Assembly (NCBI GenBank): GCA_021647205.1
Contig: JAKIVD010000022.1
Location: 1 to 64,000, forward strand
From: Bacteroidales bacterium
GTDB lineage: Bacteria; Bacteroidota; Bacteroidia; Bacteroidales; F082
DNA: 64,000 nucleotides
Reading direction: 5' to 3'
Shown: positions 18,711-27,638 of the stretch, in pieces
Layout of the letters: each line of letters opens with the position of its first letter
Numbering within the stretch: position 1 is the first letter of the stretch
Made by a program: the position numbers and the translations under genes
The notes under the pieces: generated by a model
Database searches by the model: none
What the model saw: only the letters and a program-made list of their open reading frames with translations
Told to the model about the DNA's origin: nothing

Positions 18711-18786
18711 ATTTTCCGTTATCTGTTGTTATTTTTCAGTCTTCAATCCTTGGTCTTCCGGCTTCCATTTTTTCCCAGGCCCGACT

Positions 18787-18812
18787 CTTCCAGGTTCTGC
18801 GAACGCTGGAAG
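18787..18812. repeat. intergenic hairpin between the LOG gene and the kinase gene
   Basis: A perfect 7-bp stem, cttccag/ctggaag, has a 12-base loop in a ggtcttcc-rich spacer. No T-run follows on the minus strand. Confidence 0.4.
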
Positions 18813-18834
18813 GTCTTTCAGCCTTAGGTCTTCC

Positions 18835-19431
18835 TCACCCATGATTACTTTCCACTTTAATGTCTTTAATCCATTTGCCGATTTCCACAGGATTGTAATT
18901 CTTCATTTTTGCGATGAGTTCATCAATGTTATCCGAAACCATCAGGTTTTCAAGGTGTTCTTTCCGAACGAAACCGGCACCGGCAGCATGTTCAAAAAAC
19001 CGGAATAAATGATTGAAGTAATGGTTCACGTTAAGAAACCCCAGGGGTTTATCTGATATGCGCAATTGGTTGTAGGTCAATATTTCAGAAAGCTCATCAA
19101 GCGTACCAAACCCTCCCGGCATGGCAATAAACCCATCCGAAATTTCCACCATTATTTGCTTACGCTCGGCCATGGTTTCTACTGTGATCAGTTCGCTTAA
19201 ATTGTGATGGACCACACCTCTGTCAACCAAATGTCCCGGCATTACGCCAGTAACGTGACTTCCGTTTGCAAGCATGGTGTCGGCTATCACTTTCATCAGG
19301 CCCACATCGGCGCCGCCATACACCAATTCAATTTTATTGGCAGTAAAAAATGCCCCAAGTTGTTTGGCTGCTTTCCTGTATTCGCCACCATAACCCATAC
19401 TTGAGCCACAAAACACACAAATTCTTGTCAT
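18835..19431 (-). CDS. TIGR00730 / LOG family protein
   Basis: This Rossmann-fold protein of 198 residues belongs to the LOG family, whose characterised members remove ribose phosphate from nucleoside 5'-monophosphates (cytokinin-activating type). Signatures are VFCGSSMGY at the N-terminus and the conserved MPGGFGTLDELSE with the catalytic Arg/Glu context (AERKQIM just upstream). In bacteria the physiological substrate is usually unknown; some members act on AMP or on pyrimidine or purine nucleotides. A -7 box lies 20 bases upstream at 19451-19458. Confidence 0.9.
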   Translation of the reverse strand: MTRICVFCGSSMGYGGEYRKAAKQLGAFFTANKIELVYGGADVGLMKVIADTMLANGSHVTGVMPGHLVDRGVVHHNLSELITVETMAERKQIMVEISDGFIAMPGGFGTLDELSEILTYNQLRISDKPLGFLNVNHYFNHLFRFFEHAAGAGFVRKEHLENLMVSDNIDELIAKMKNYNPVEIGKWIKDIKVESNHG

Positions 19432-19450
19432 TCTCTTTTTCGATTTTGGG

Positions 19451-19458
19451 CAAAAATA
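19451..19458 (-). promoter_or_regulatory. -7 promoter box for the LOG-family gene
   Basis: On the minus strand this reads TATTTTTG, matching TAnnTTTG. Confidence 0.5.
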
Positions 19459-19480
19459 AGGTTTCTGAATGAAGTACTTA

Positions 19481-19572
19481 AAGTGCCCGGAGTTAAAAGT
19501 GCCTAAAGTTGTGGGACCTCGGTTAATTGGTAATTTCTTTAAGCATTTTAGGCGCTCTAAACTTTAGGCACT
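19481..19572. repeat. agtgcct-type repeat with terminal inverted copies
   Basis: A direct pair (agtgcccggagtt, then agtgcctaaagtt) is followed 50 bases later by an exact complement (aactttaggcact at 19560-19572 against 19498-19510). The 13-bp arms can pair. The element fills the divergent spacer between the LOG-family gene and tatD and ends 11 bases before the tatD promoter box. Confidence 0.75.
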
Positions 19573-19583
19573 ATGATTTCAGC

Positions 19584-19591
19584 TACTTTTG
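19584..19591 (+). promoter_or_regulatory. -7 promoter box almost touching the tatD start
   Basis: TACTTTTG matches TAnnTTTG. Only four bases separate it from the ATG, so transcription would begin at or next to the start codon, giving a leaderless message. Confidence 0.45.
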
Positions 19592-19595
19592 CCGG

Positions 19596-20366
19596 ATGAT
19601 TTTGGTGGATACCCATACCCATTTGTACCTGGAACAATTTGACGAAGACCGTACGGAGGTTGTTGAAGCGGCCATCGCACAGGATGTAAAATGGATGCTG
19701 TTGCCGAATATTGATGGCGATTCGCTGGACGATATGAAAAAGCTGCATCTTGAATTTCCCAACAATTGTCTTCCCATGATGGGTCTGCATCCCACATCGG
19801 TAAAAGAAAATTATGAAGAAGAATTGAGGTTGGTTGAAAAAGAATTGCAAACAGGAAAATATATTGCTGTTGGCGAAATTGGTATGGATTTGTATTGGGA
19901 TAAGGAATATGCGGAACAACAAAAAGACGCCTTCAGGAGGCAATTAAAAATGGCCAAAAAATACAATTTGCCCGTTTCCATCCATATCCGCGACTCTTTT
20001 GATATTGCTTATCACATTGTGAAAGAAGAGTCAACGGATAAACTCCAGGGAATTTTTCACTGTTTTACCGGTGGCAAAAACGAAGCCAAACAGATAATGG
20101 ATATCGGTTTTAAGATGGGCATTGGTGGGATTGTGACCTTTAAAAATGCCGGTCTTGCAGAAGTTGTTGAAACAATACCGGAGAAATATCTTGTACTGGA
20201 AACCGATGCGCCTTTTCTTACACCGGCACCTTTCAGGGGCAAACGCAACCAGAGTGTTTACCTGAAATATATCGCTGAAAAGCTGGCAGAAATAAAATCA
20301 AAACCCGTGGAGGAAATTGCAGAAATCACCACAAAAAATGCACTTGAAGTTTTTACAATAGAATAA
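19596..20366 (+). CDS. tatD: TatD family metal-dependent DNase
   Basis: This cytoplasmic hydrolase of the amidohydrolase fold acts as a 3'-5' exonuclease and D-tyrosyl-type quality-control enzyme in some species. Metal ligands are seen in DTHTHLYLEQFDEDR near the N-terminus, GEIGMDLYWD, SIHIRDSFD, IFHCFTG and LETDAPFLTP. Length is 256 residues from the ATG at 19596. The frame continues upstream to 19527, but those codons fall in the repeat and promoter region, and the family starts at MILVDTHTH. It is followed after 13 bases by ansA, so the two likely form an operon. Confidence 0.95.
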   Translation: MILVDTHTHLYLEQFDEDRTEVVEAAIAQDVKWMLLPNIDGDSLDDMKKLHLEFPNNCLPMMGLHPTSVKENYEEELRLVEKELQTGKYIAVGEIGMDLYWDKEYAEQQKDAFRRQLKMAKKYNLPVSIHIRDSFDIAYHIVKEESTDKLQGIFHCFTGGKNEAKQIMDIGFKMGIGGIVTFKNAGLAEVVETIPEKYLVLETDAPFLTPAPFRGKRNQSVYLKYIAEKLAEIKSKPVEEIAEITTKNALEVFTIE

Positions 20367-20379
20367 AAAGGGGTCTAAA

Positions 20380-21417
20380 ATGTCGAACAACTCAACTACT
20401 TCGATTCTTGTAATTTATACTGGCGGAACCATCGGGATGATCCGTGATGAACAATCGGGTGCACTGGTGCCTTTCAATTTTGAAAATGTTTACGAGCAAA
20501 TCCCCTCCCTCAAAAGATTTCTTTACCGGCTTGATTTTCACTGTTTTGAACCGCTGATGGATTCGTCAAATATCAACCCGGAAGTTTGGGAAAATCTGGC
20601 TTCCATCATCCAGCAAAACTACGAAGACTACGACGGGTTTGTCATCCTGCACGGTTCCGATACCATGGCTTACTCGGCTTCGGCCTTGAGTTTTATGCTG
20701 GAAAACCTGAACAAACCAGTAATATTCACGGGCTCGCAATTACCGCTTGGCGAGTTGCGCACTGACGGCAGGGAGAATTTTATCACGGCAATCGAAATAG
20801 CCGCAGCCAACGACGACGAAACACCCCTGGTCCCCGAAGTGTGCATCTATTTTGAGAACCAGTTAATGCGTGGCAACCGCTCAGTGAAGTACAATGCCGA
20901 GAATTTCAATGCCTTCAAATCGGGCAACTTCCCCTTGCTGGCCGATGCCGGTGTTTATTTGAAATACAAGCGCGAAAATATTCTAAAACCGAATTTTAAA
21001 AAACTGAAGGTGCACAAAAAACTGTGTACCGATGTCGGTATTCTAAAGCTGTTCCCCGGAATTTCACCTGCTTTTGTGGACAGCATTCTTCAATCACCCG
21101 GATTAAAAGCCCTGGTACTCGAGACCTTTGGCTCGGGTAATGCAAGCACCCAAAAATGGTTTTTAGATGCACTGGTCCACGCCATCAAAAAAGGCCTTAT
21201 CATCGTTAATGTTTCACAGTGTATGACAGGGATGGTGGATCAGGGAAAATACGAAACAAGTGCGGGCCTGAAGCAGATCGGTGTCATCAGTGGCAGGGAC
21301 ATTACTAGCGAAGCAGCACTGACCAAATTAATGGTTTTGCTTGGCCGTGGGATGGACACTGCAACTGTTACCGAATGGATGCAGCGTTCGATCAGGGGTG
21401 AAATGACTAATGATTGA
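20380..21417 (+). CDS. ansA: type I (cytoplasmic) L-asparaginase
   Basis: This enzyme hydrolyses L-asparagine to aspartate and ammonia. Active-site motifs are visible: YTGGTIGM with the nucleophilic Thr near residue 14-17, and HGSDTMAYSAS near residue 91, which supplies the second catalytic Thr-Asp pair. The protein has 345 residues and no signal peptide, as expected for type I enzymes. It is downstream of tatD in a likely operon. Its last 11 bases overlap the end of the convergent permease gene on the other strand. Confidence 0.95.
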   Translation: MSNNSTTSILVIYTGGTIGMIRDEQSGALVPFNFENVYEQIPSLKRFLYRLDFHCFEPLMDSSNINPEVWENLASIIQQNYEDYDGFVILHGSDTMAYSASALSFMLENLNKPVIFTGSQLPLGELRTDGRENFITAIEIAAANDDETPLVPEVCIYFENQLMRGNRSVKYNAENFNAFKSGNFPLLADAGVYLKYKRENILKPNFKKLKVHKKLCTDVGILKLFPGISPAFVDSILQSPGLKALVLETFGSGNASTQKWFLDALVHAIKKGLIIVNVSQCMTGMVDQGKYETSAGLKQIGVISGRDITSEAALTKLMVLLGRGMDTATVTEWMQRSIRGEMTND

Positions 21418-22195
21418 GCAGTCCGGCGACGATACTTTTAAAATCGTACAAGCCAAACATGTCGGCTGAGGTGATAAGGATTACCACCACAATAACCCAT
21501 TTTACGAAATCAACACCTTTGGTGACTGCCATCCGCGAAGCGATAAAAGCACCGGCCACATTACCGATGGCCAGGATAAGCCCGTATTTCCAGTTGATCT
21601 GATTGTGCCAGAGAAAAACCAAAATGGTAAAAGGGGCGTAAGCCAACACGATAAACACCTTGATGGCATTGGCTTTCACCAGGTCGAACCCGGCACCAAG
21701 CACAATTCCGGCAAGCAGAAAATAGCCTACCCCCATGTGCAGAAAGCCCCCGTAAATCCCTATCATAAAGAAAATTAGGTAAACCTTCCAGGTCAGGGGT
21801 TTTGCGGTAATATGCACCCGGCCGTAAATGTACTTTTGTGGTTTGTAAAGAATGAAAACCAGCATAATCAGCATCACCACACCAATCGCACGCTCAAAAA
21901 CGGCTTCACTAATATCCACTGCAATCCACGCCCCGATGACAGAACCCAGAATAGCCGGTATCGACAGCAAAACTGCCTTTCGCAGGGGAAGTACTTTTTG
22001 TTGCCTGAAACTGGTGGTGGCGGCCAGTGTCTGGATACCGATGGCAATGCGGTTGGTGCCGTTGGCCACCGGTGCGGGAAGTCCAAGCATCATCAATACC
22101 GACAGCGAAATAATGCTGCCGCCACCGGCCAGGGTATTAATAAAACCAACCAGTAATCCGGAAACAATTAAGATAATGATTTCAATCCATTCCAT
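21407..22195 (-). CDS. TauE/SafE family sulfite or organosulfonate exporter
   Basis: This is an inner-membrane protein of 262 residues with about eight hydrophobic helices. The family hallmarks are the N-terminal GFINTLAGGGSIISL and the repeated AIPAILGSVIGAWIA-type Gly-rich segment. TauE/SafE permeases are linked to export of sulfite, sulfoacetate or related anions, but individual substrates vary. It is convergent with ansA and overlaps its 3' end. The tandem repeat at 22200-22233 starts five bases upstream of its start codon. Confidence 0.88.
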   Translation of the reverse strand: MEWIEIIILIVSGLLVGFINTLAGGGSIISLSVLMMLGLPAPVANGTNRIAIGIQTLAATTSFRQQKVLPLRKAVLLSIPAILGSVIGAWIAVDISEAVFERAIGVVMLIMLVFILYKPQKYIYGRVHITAKPLTWKVYLIFFMIGIYGGFLHMGVGYFLLAGIVLGAGFDLVKANAIKVFIVLAYAPFTILVFLWHNQINWKYGLILAIGNVAGAFIASRMAVTKGVDFVKWVIVVVILITSADMFGLYDFKSIVAGLLNH

Positions 22196-22199
22196 GGTT

Positions 22200-22233
22200 A
22201 AGTGCCTGGAGTATTAAAGTGCCTGGAGTATTT
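22200..22233. repeat. 17-bp tandem duplication (aagtgcctggagtatt)
   Basis: Two adjacent 17-base copies differ at one base. They share the core agtgcct with the repeats at 16809 and 19481. Confidence 0.85.
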
Positions 22234-22291
22234 AGAGTTGGTGGCGGGCAAAGTTGAATTATTCAACAATCGCCATTGCTTTTCTTCAACA

Positions 22292-22365
22292 CATTTTCAA
22301 ATTACCATATTTTCAATTTATCACATTTTCAAATTCTCAAATTTTCAAATTACCAAATTCTCAAA
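22292..22365. repeat. low-complexity ttttcaaatt repeat array
   Basis: Irregular copies of ttttcaaatt/ttctcaaatt occupy the spacer between the permease and thiL up to the thiL stop codon. A smaller copy of the same motif occurs at 18144-18176 in front of the MFS gene. Confidence 0.7.
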
Positions 22366-23421
22366 TTAAACCTCCCTTTTCTTCAGTGCGTCCCAACCCT
22401 GGGCTTTTAGTTCAAAACTCTGGTTGTCATTCGAGATAAGTTGCCGGCCTTCCGAAGGATCAGTCATGAAACCAATCACGGAAATATCCTCCAAATCTTT
22501 GATTTTTTCAAAATCTTTCTGACTGATGGTGAACAGCAGTTCGTAGTCCTCCCCCCCGTTCAATGCCGCCACCGAAGGGACGATGCCAAATTCTTTGGCC
22601 AGGTCGAAAGTCTGTTGATCGATGGGTATTTTTTCTTCATAAATCGTGCAGCCGGTATTTGACGATTTGCACAGATGCAGGGCTTCCGAGGCAAGCCCGT
22701 CGGAAATGTCGATCATCGAGGTGGGCACGATATCTTTTTCCTCAAGCAGGCGCACAATGTCAGTGCGGGCTTCAGGCTTCAACTGTTTTTCCAGCACGAA
22801 ATCATGGTTCGACAAATCGGGTTGCATGTCGGGGTTCGACTGAAATACTTTTTTTTCCCTTTCCAGAATCAGCAGTCCCATGTAGGCAGCGCCCAGGTCG
22901 CCGGACACACACAAAAGGTCGTTGGGCTTGGCCCCCTCCCGGTAAGTGATTTGCTTTTTCCCGGTTTCGCCGATTACCGTAACCGAAATAAACAGGCCAT
23001 GCACACTGGAAGTGGTGTCGCCACCTACAAAATCTACCTGATAAACTTCGCAGGCCTTTTTTATCCCGGCATAAATTTCGTTCAGCGCCTCCACCGAAAA
23101 TTTACTGGAAACACCGATGCCCACCACTATCTGCCTGGGGGTTCCGTTCATGGCTGCCATATCCGAAAAATTCACTACCGCAGCTTTGTAGCCGAGATGT
23201 TTCAGCGGCGTGTACATCAGGTCGAAATGGATTTGCTCAATGAGTAAATCCTTTGAGACGAGTGTCAGTTTGCCGGATGAAGGCTCAATCACCGCCGCAT
23301 CATCCCCAATGCCTTTTATCGTTGATTTATTTTTGGGACGGATGTCCTTTGTCAGGAAGTCAATCAGCCCGAATTCGCCGAGTGCTGAAAGATTGGTCAG
23401 GTTCGGTTCCGTTTCTGTCAT
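22366..23421 (-). CDS. thiL: thiamine-monophosphate kinase
   Basis: This enzyme phosphorylates thiamine monophosphate to the active cofactor thiamine diphosphate. It has the ThiL/PurM fold, with the metal-binding GIGDDAAVI near residue 45, the VNFSDMAAMNG motif, GGDTTSS and SMIDISDGLASE. The ATG at 23421 (MTETEPNLTNL) gives a normal 351-residue enzyme; the open frame reaching 23583 adds an unrelated stretch and overlaps the promoter box at 23436-23443. It is divergent from atpD. No thiamine riboswitch was seen in the 232-base spacer. Confidence 0.95.
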   Translation of the reverse strand: MTETEPNLTNLSALGEFGLIDFLTKDIRPKNKSTIKGIGDDAAVIEPSSGKLTLVSKDLLIEQIHFDLMYTPLKHLGYKAAVVNFSDMAAMNGTPRQIVVGIGVSSKFSVEALNEIYAGIKKACEVYQVDFVGGDTTSSVHGLFISVTVIGETGKKQITYREGAKPNDLLCVSGDLGAAYMGLLILEREKKVFQSNPDMQPDLSNHDFVLEKQLKPEARTDIVRLLEEKDIVPTSMIDISDGLASEALHLCKSSNTGCTIYEEKIPIDQQTFDLAKEFGIVPSVAALNGGEDYELLFTISQKDFEKIKDLEDISVIGFMTDPSEGRQLISNDNQSFELKAQGWDALKKREV

Positions 23422-23435
23422 GGTTAATTTTTCGG

Positions 23436-23443
23436 CAAAAATA
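23436..23443 (-). promoter_or_regulatory. -7 promoter box for thiL
   Basis: On the minus strand this reads TATTTTTG (TAnnTTTG), 14 bases before the chosen ATG. Confidence 0.5.
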
Positions 23444-23613
23444 GTCAGAAAAAGCCGGACGGCAGAAACCAAAAGACGGAAACGATAAGGATTCTCCCCG
23501 GCCCAACACTTCCCTGCCCGCCCTCCTCCGCCCTTCAAAACCAATAAAAAACCAATGTAATTGGTGATTCCGGGATTTTTCAAAATAGTTCTTTTTGCTA
23601 AATCAATATTTTC

Positions 23614-23621
23614 TATATTTG
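23614..23621 (+). promoter_or_regulatory. -7 promoter box for atpD
   Basis: TATATTTG matches TAnnTTTG. A TTG that could serve as the -33 element lies 16 bases upstream in ctttttgc. It is 32 bases before the atpD ATG. Confidence 0.55.
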
Positions 23622-23647
23622 CGCACTTTAAAATCCTTTAATTTTAG

Positions 23648-25159
<1,512 letters not shown>

Positions 25160-25166
25160 ACGCCAA

Positions 25167-25217
25167 CCCCCCCTTAGTCCCCCCAATGGGGGGAAATGTG
25201 GGCTTCGCTTAAGGGGG
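25167..25217. repeat. C-run/G-run palindrome between atpD and atpC
   Basis: ccccccaatgggggg (25179-25193) sits inside an outer pair ccccccctta ... ttaaggggg. It resembles the compound palindrome at 13820-13932 and inserts into the atpD-atpC spacer, so the atp mRNA would carry a large hairpin here. Confidence 0.65.
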
Positions 25218-25287
25218 AAATGAGTAGGTTTACCAAAAAGGCAGGGAATGATGAAAGGGAAAAATTGAAAACACTGAAGACCTAAAA

Positions 25288-25521
25288 ATGCAAATTGAAA
25301 TAATCACACCGGACAAAGAAATATTTAAAGGGGAAGCCGAATTAATTCAGCTACCCGGAATTGACGGGTCGTTTGAAATCCTGAACAACCACGCACCACT
25401 TATTTCTGCCCTGCAAAAAGGAAAAATAAAAGTGAAAAAAAGCAATCAGGATACCTTTTATGAAATCAATGGTGGCGTCATTGAAGTACTTGACAACAAA
25501 GTACTTATTTTGGCCGAATAA
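25288..25521 (+). CDS. atpC: F1F0 ATP synthase subunit epsilon (short form)
   Basis: This central-stalk subunit couples rotation to catalysis. Only the N-terminal beta-sandwich domain is present (77 residues): IEIITPDKEIFKGEAELIQLPG, the GSFEILNNHAPLISALQKGKI segment and GGVIEVLDNKVLILAE. The C-terminal two-helix regulatory domain found in E. coli-type epsilon (about 135 residues) is absent, which is usual in Bacteroidota. It is the last gene of the atpDC pair and is followed by a good terminator. Confidence 0.95.
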   Translation: MQIEIITPDKEIFKGEAELIQLPGIDGSFEILNNHAPLISALQKGKIKVKKSNQDTFYEINGGVIEVLDNKVLILAE

Positions 25522-25540
25522 ATTATTTTAAAAAGATTTG

Positions 25541-25577
25541 AATCCCGCCGGCCGAAAGGGCTTGCGGGATTTTTTTA
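25541..25577 (+). terminator. rho-independent terminator after atpC
   Basis: An 8-bp stem, aatcccgc (25541-25548) with gcgggatt (25564-25571), has an inner gcc-gaaa-ggc mini-stem and is followed by a T-run. Confidence 0.9.
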
Positions 25578-25708
25578 TTGTGTTTCCGAAACGATGTAAA
25601 ATACTTCGGCACTGCGGTTGTTCAAAGGCCACCGTTTTAGATTTGACCAGCCCTCTTTCATTTTTTCTTCCTTCGCCAAACCCCGGTTTTCTTTATCTTG
25701 CGCCTTTT

Positions 25709-25716
25709 TACTTTTG
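25709..25716 (+). promoter_or_regulatory. -7 promoter box next to the SDR gene start
   Basis: TACTTTTG matches TAnnTTTG and ends five bases before the first ATG (25722), suggesting a leaderless or nearly leaderless transcript. Confidence 0.45.
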
Positions 25717-25721
25717 GCCAC

Positions 25722-26705
25722 ATGATGAAAATAGCTGTTACCGGAGCTGCCGGGCACATTGGTTGCAACCTTGTCAGGGAACTGTTAAAAATTGATGCCT
25801 ATCAGGTTAGGGTGCTGCAATACAGGGACCACCAGGCACTTGACGGGTTGGGTGCTGAAATAGTGAAGGGGGACATTCACGATGCCGCAACGCTTGGTGT
25901 TTTCTGCCGTGGTGTTGACGTTCTTTTTCACCTTGCAGCTAAAATTTCTATTGGTTCAAATTCGTACCAAAGCATTTACCAGACCAATGTGGACGGAACC
26001 AAAAACCTGCTGAAGGCCGCCCGGGGGGCAGGGGTGAAAAGGTTCATTCATTTCAGTTCCATTCATGCCCTGGTCAATGAGCCTTTGCAGGAAACAATGG
26101 ACGAAACAAGGGCACTCGCCACCGCCACTGCCATTGCTTATGAAAAAACCAAAGCCCTGGCAGAGGAATGGGTGCTCTCACAATCGGGTGATGATTTTCA
26201 GGTTGTTGTCCTTAACCCGACTTCGGTAATTGGCCCCCACGATTACAAGCCTTCACTGATGGGGCAGTTTATCATCCGTCTTTACAAAAACAACTTGCCC
26301 GGCCTTATCCCCGGCGGTTACGACTGGGTAGATGTCCGCGACATTGTCCGGTCTGCCATCGCAGCCATCGAAAAAGGGGGAAACGGTGAACGTTACATTC
26401 TTTCGGGTAAGTGGACAACTTTGAAAGAACTGGCGGATGTGTTCGGCAAGGCAAACCAACTCTCCGTTAACAAACCTACCTTCCCGCTTTGGCTGGCACG
26501 GATTGGGCTTCCTTTTATTCAACTCTGGTCGAAAATAATGGGGCAGCATCCGCTCTACACCAGCGAGTCGCTTTCCATCCTCCAAATGGGAAACCAACAT
26601 ATATCCTACGGGAAAGCCCACAGGGATTTGGGGCATTCCCCGAGGCCACTGGCAGAAACTTTAAAAGACACCGTCGACTGGTTCAAAGAAAACAATTACC
26701 TTTAG
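25722..26705 (+). CDS. NAD-dependent epimerase/dehydratase (extended SDR, 3-beta-HSD-like)
   Basis: This extended short-chain dehydrogenase has the nucleotide-binding GAAGHIG motif near the N-terminus (KIAVTGAAGHIGCN), an acidic residue after the second strand (QYRD), HLAAKISIG, and the catalytic YEKTK (Tyr/Lys) near residue 138. The substrate-side sequence (VLNPTSVIGPHDYKPS, GGYDWVDVRDIVRSAI) is typical of dihydroflavonol-reductase/3-beta-hydroxysteroid-dehydrogenase-like proteins. Two adjacent ATGs (25722, 25725) are both possible starts. The next gene begins three bases after the stop, so the two are coupled. The real substrate is unknown; a lipid or isoprenoid alcohol is possible given the neighbour. 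Confidence 0.88.
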   Translation: MMKIAVTGAAGHIGCNLVRELLKIDAYQVRVLQYRDHQALDGLGAEIVKGDIHDAATLGVFCRGVDVLFHLAAKISIGSNSYQSIYQTNVDGTKNLLKAARGAGVKRFIHFSSIHALVNEPLQETMDETRALATATAIAYEKTKALAEEWVLSQSGDDFQVVVLNPTSVIGPHDYKPSLMGQFIIRLYKNNLPGLIPGGYDWVDVRDIVRSAIAAIEKGGNGERYILSGKWTTLKELADVFGKANQLSVNKPTFPLWLARIGLPFIQLWSKIMGQHPLYTSESLSILQMGNQHISYGKAHRDLGHSPRPLAETLKDTVDWFKENNYL

Positions 26706-26708
26706 CCA

Positions 26709-27470
26709 ATGATTTCCGGAAGCCAGTTTTTCATTTTACTGTATGCCTGGATGGGGCTGGCCGTGGTCATTTTTCCCATCCTTTTAAGAATTACGGTGCC
26801 CTACGGGAGACATACAACCAACACCTGGGGCCCGACACTGAACAACAAATGGGGCTGGTTCCTGATGGAAGCACCTGTGGTTGTGGTTTTTTCCTGGTAT
26901 TTTTTTACGGGCACAGCCGAAAAATCAGGACCGGTTTATTTTTTTTACGCCATGTTCATGCTGCACTATTTTAACCGCGTTTTTATTTTCCCGCTGCAAA
27001 TTAAAAACAACGGAAAAAGGATGCCCTGGCTGATTGTTTTCATGGCTGTCTTTTTTAATTATTCCAATGGTTTCTTTAACGGTTACTGGTTCGGTACCTT
27101 GAGCCCACCCTACGACAATTCCTGGTTTTATGATCCGCGCTTTATTTTTGGGGTCGGCCTTTTTTTTACGGGCATGTACATCAATGTTACTTCAGACCAA
27201 ACCCTGTTGAATTTGCGCAAAGACGGAAGGAAAGGTTATTACATTCCTTATGGCGGGTTGTTCAAATATGTTTCTTCGCCCAACCTGCTGGGTGAAATAA
27301 TCGAGTGGCTGGGCTGGGCAATGATGAGCTGGTGCCTGCCCTCTTTTTCGTTTGCTTTGTGGACACTGGCCAATCTTATTCCACGCGCACTCAACCACCA
27401 CCACTGGTACAAACGCAGGTTTGACGATTACCCGCAAAACCGCAAAGCTGTTTTCCCGTTTTGGGTTTAA
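26709..27470 (+). CDS. steroid 5-alpha-reductase-like membrane protein (DUF1295 / 3-oxo-5-alpha-steroid 4-dehydrogenase family)
   Basis: This is a polytopic membrane protein of 253 residues with about six hydrophobic segments. The C-terminal part carries the family pattern for NADPH-dependent double-bond reduction: YIPYGGLFKYVSSPNLLGEIIEWLGWAMM (shown here only as its two ends, YIPYGGLFKYVSSPN and EIIEWLGWA), then RALNHHHWYKRRFDDYP. This matches eukaryotic steroid 5-alpha-reductases and bacterial homologues. It is translated directly after the SDR gene (three-base gap), a pair that could reduce a polycyclic or isoprenoid ketone. dxs of the isoprenoid pathway follows. Activity is inferred from family only. 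Confidence 0.8.
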   Translation: MISGSQFFILLYAWMGLAVVIFPILLRITVPYGRHTTNTWGPTLNNKWGWFLMEAPVVVVFSWYFFTGTAEKSGPVYFFYAMFMLHYFNRVFIFPLQIKNNGKRMPWLIVFMAVFFNYSNGFFNGYWFGTLSPPYDNSWFYDPRFIFGVGLFFTGMYINVTSDQTLLNLRKDGRKGYYIPYGGLFKYVSSPNLLGEIIEWLGWAMMSWCLPSFSFALWTLANLIPRALNHHHWYKRRFDDYPQNRKAVFPFWV

Positions 27471-27515
27471 ACCGTTTTGGGCCTCCCACACCCGCAAAAA
27501 AAGCTCCCGCCCTTA

Positions 27516-27543
27516 CCCGCTGAGAAATTTTTCTCTCAGCGGG
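27516..27543. repeat. cccgctgaga hairpin, copy 1
   Basis: Perfect 10-bp arms cccgctgaga/tctcagcggg enclose an 8-base AT-rich loop, with no T-run after. A sister copy with 22 of 28 identical bases lies at 45078-45105. Both are followed by tgaaa. Confidence 0.75.
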
Positions 27544-27613
27544 ATGAAAAAGAATAATGTTTCTCTTGTGGGCTTGAAGCAGCCGTTCCAAAAAATCACT
27601 TCTCTTCTTTTCT

Positions 27614-27621
27614 TACTTTTG
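27614..27621 (+). promoter_or_regulatory. -7 promoter box for dxs
   Basis: TACTTTTG matches TAnnTTTG and lies 17 bases before the ATG. Confidence 0.5.
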
Positions 27622-27638
27622 CTTTTTAAACCAATTTG

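Noticed and set aside
22292-22365. Possible CRISPR or att site in the ttttcaaatt array
   Set aside because: Irregular low-complexity units without unique spacers or an integrase gene nearby.
22675-23247. 190-codon plus-strand frame across thiL
   Set aside because: Antisense to thiL, which carries all family motifs.
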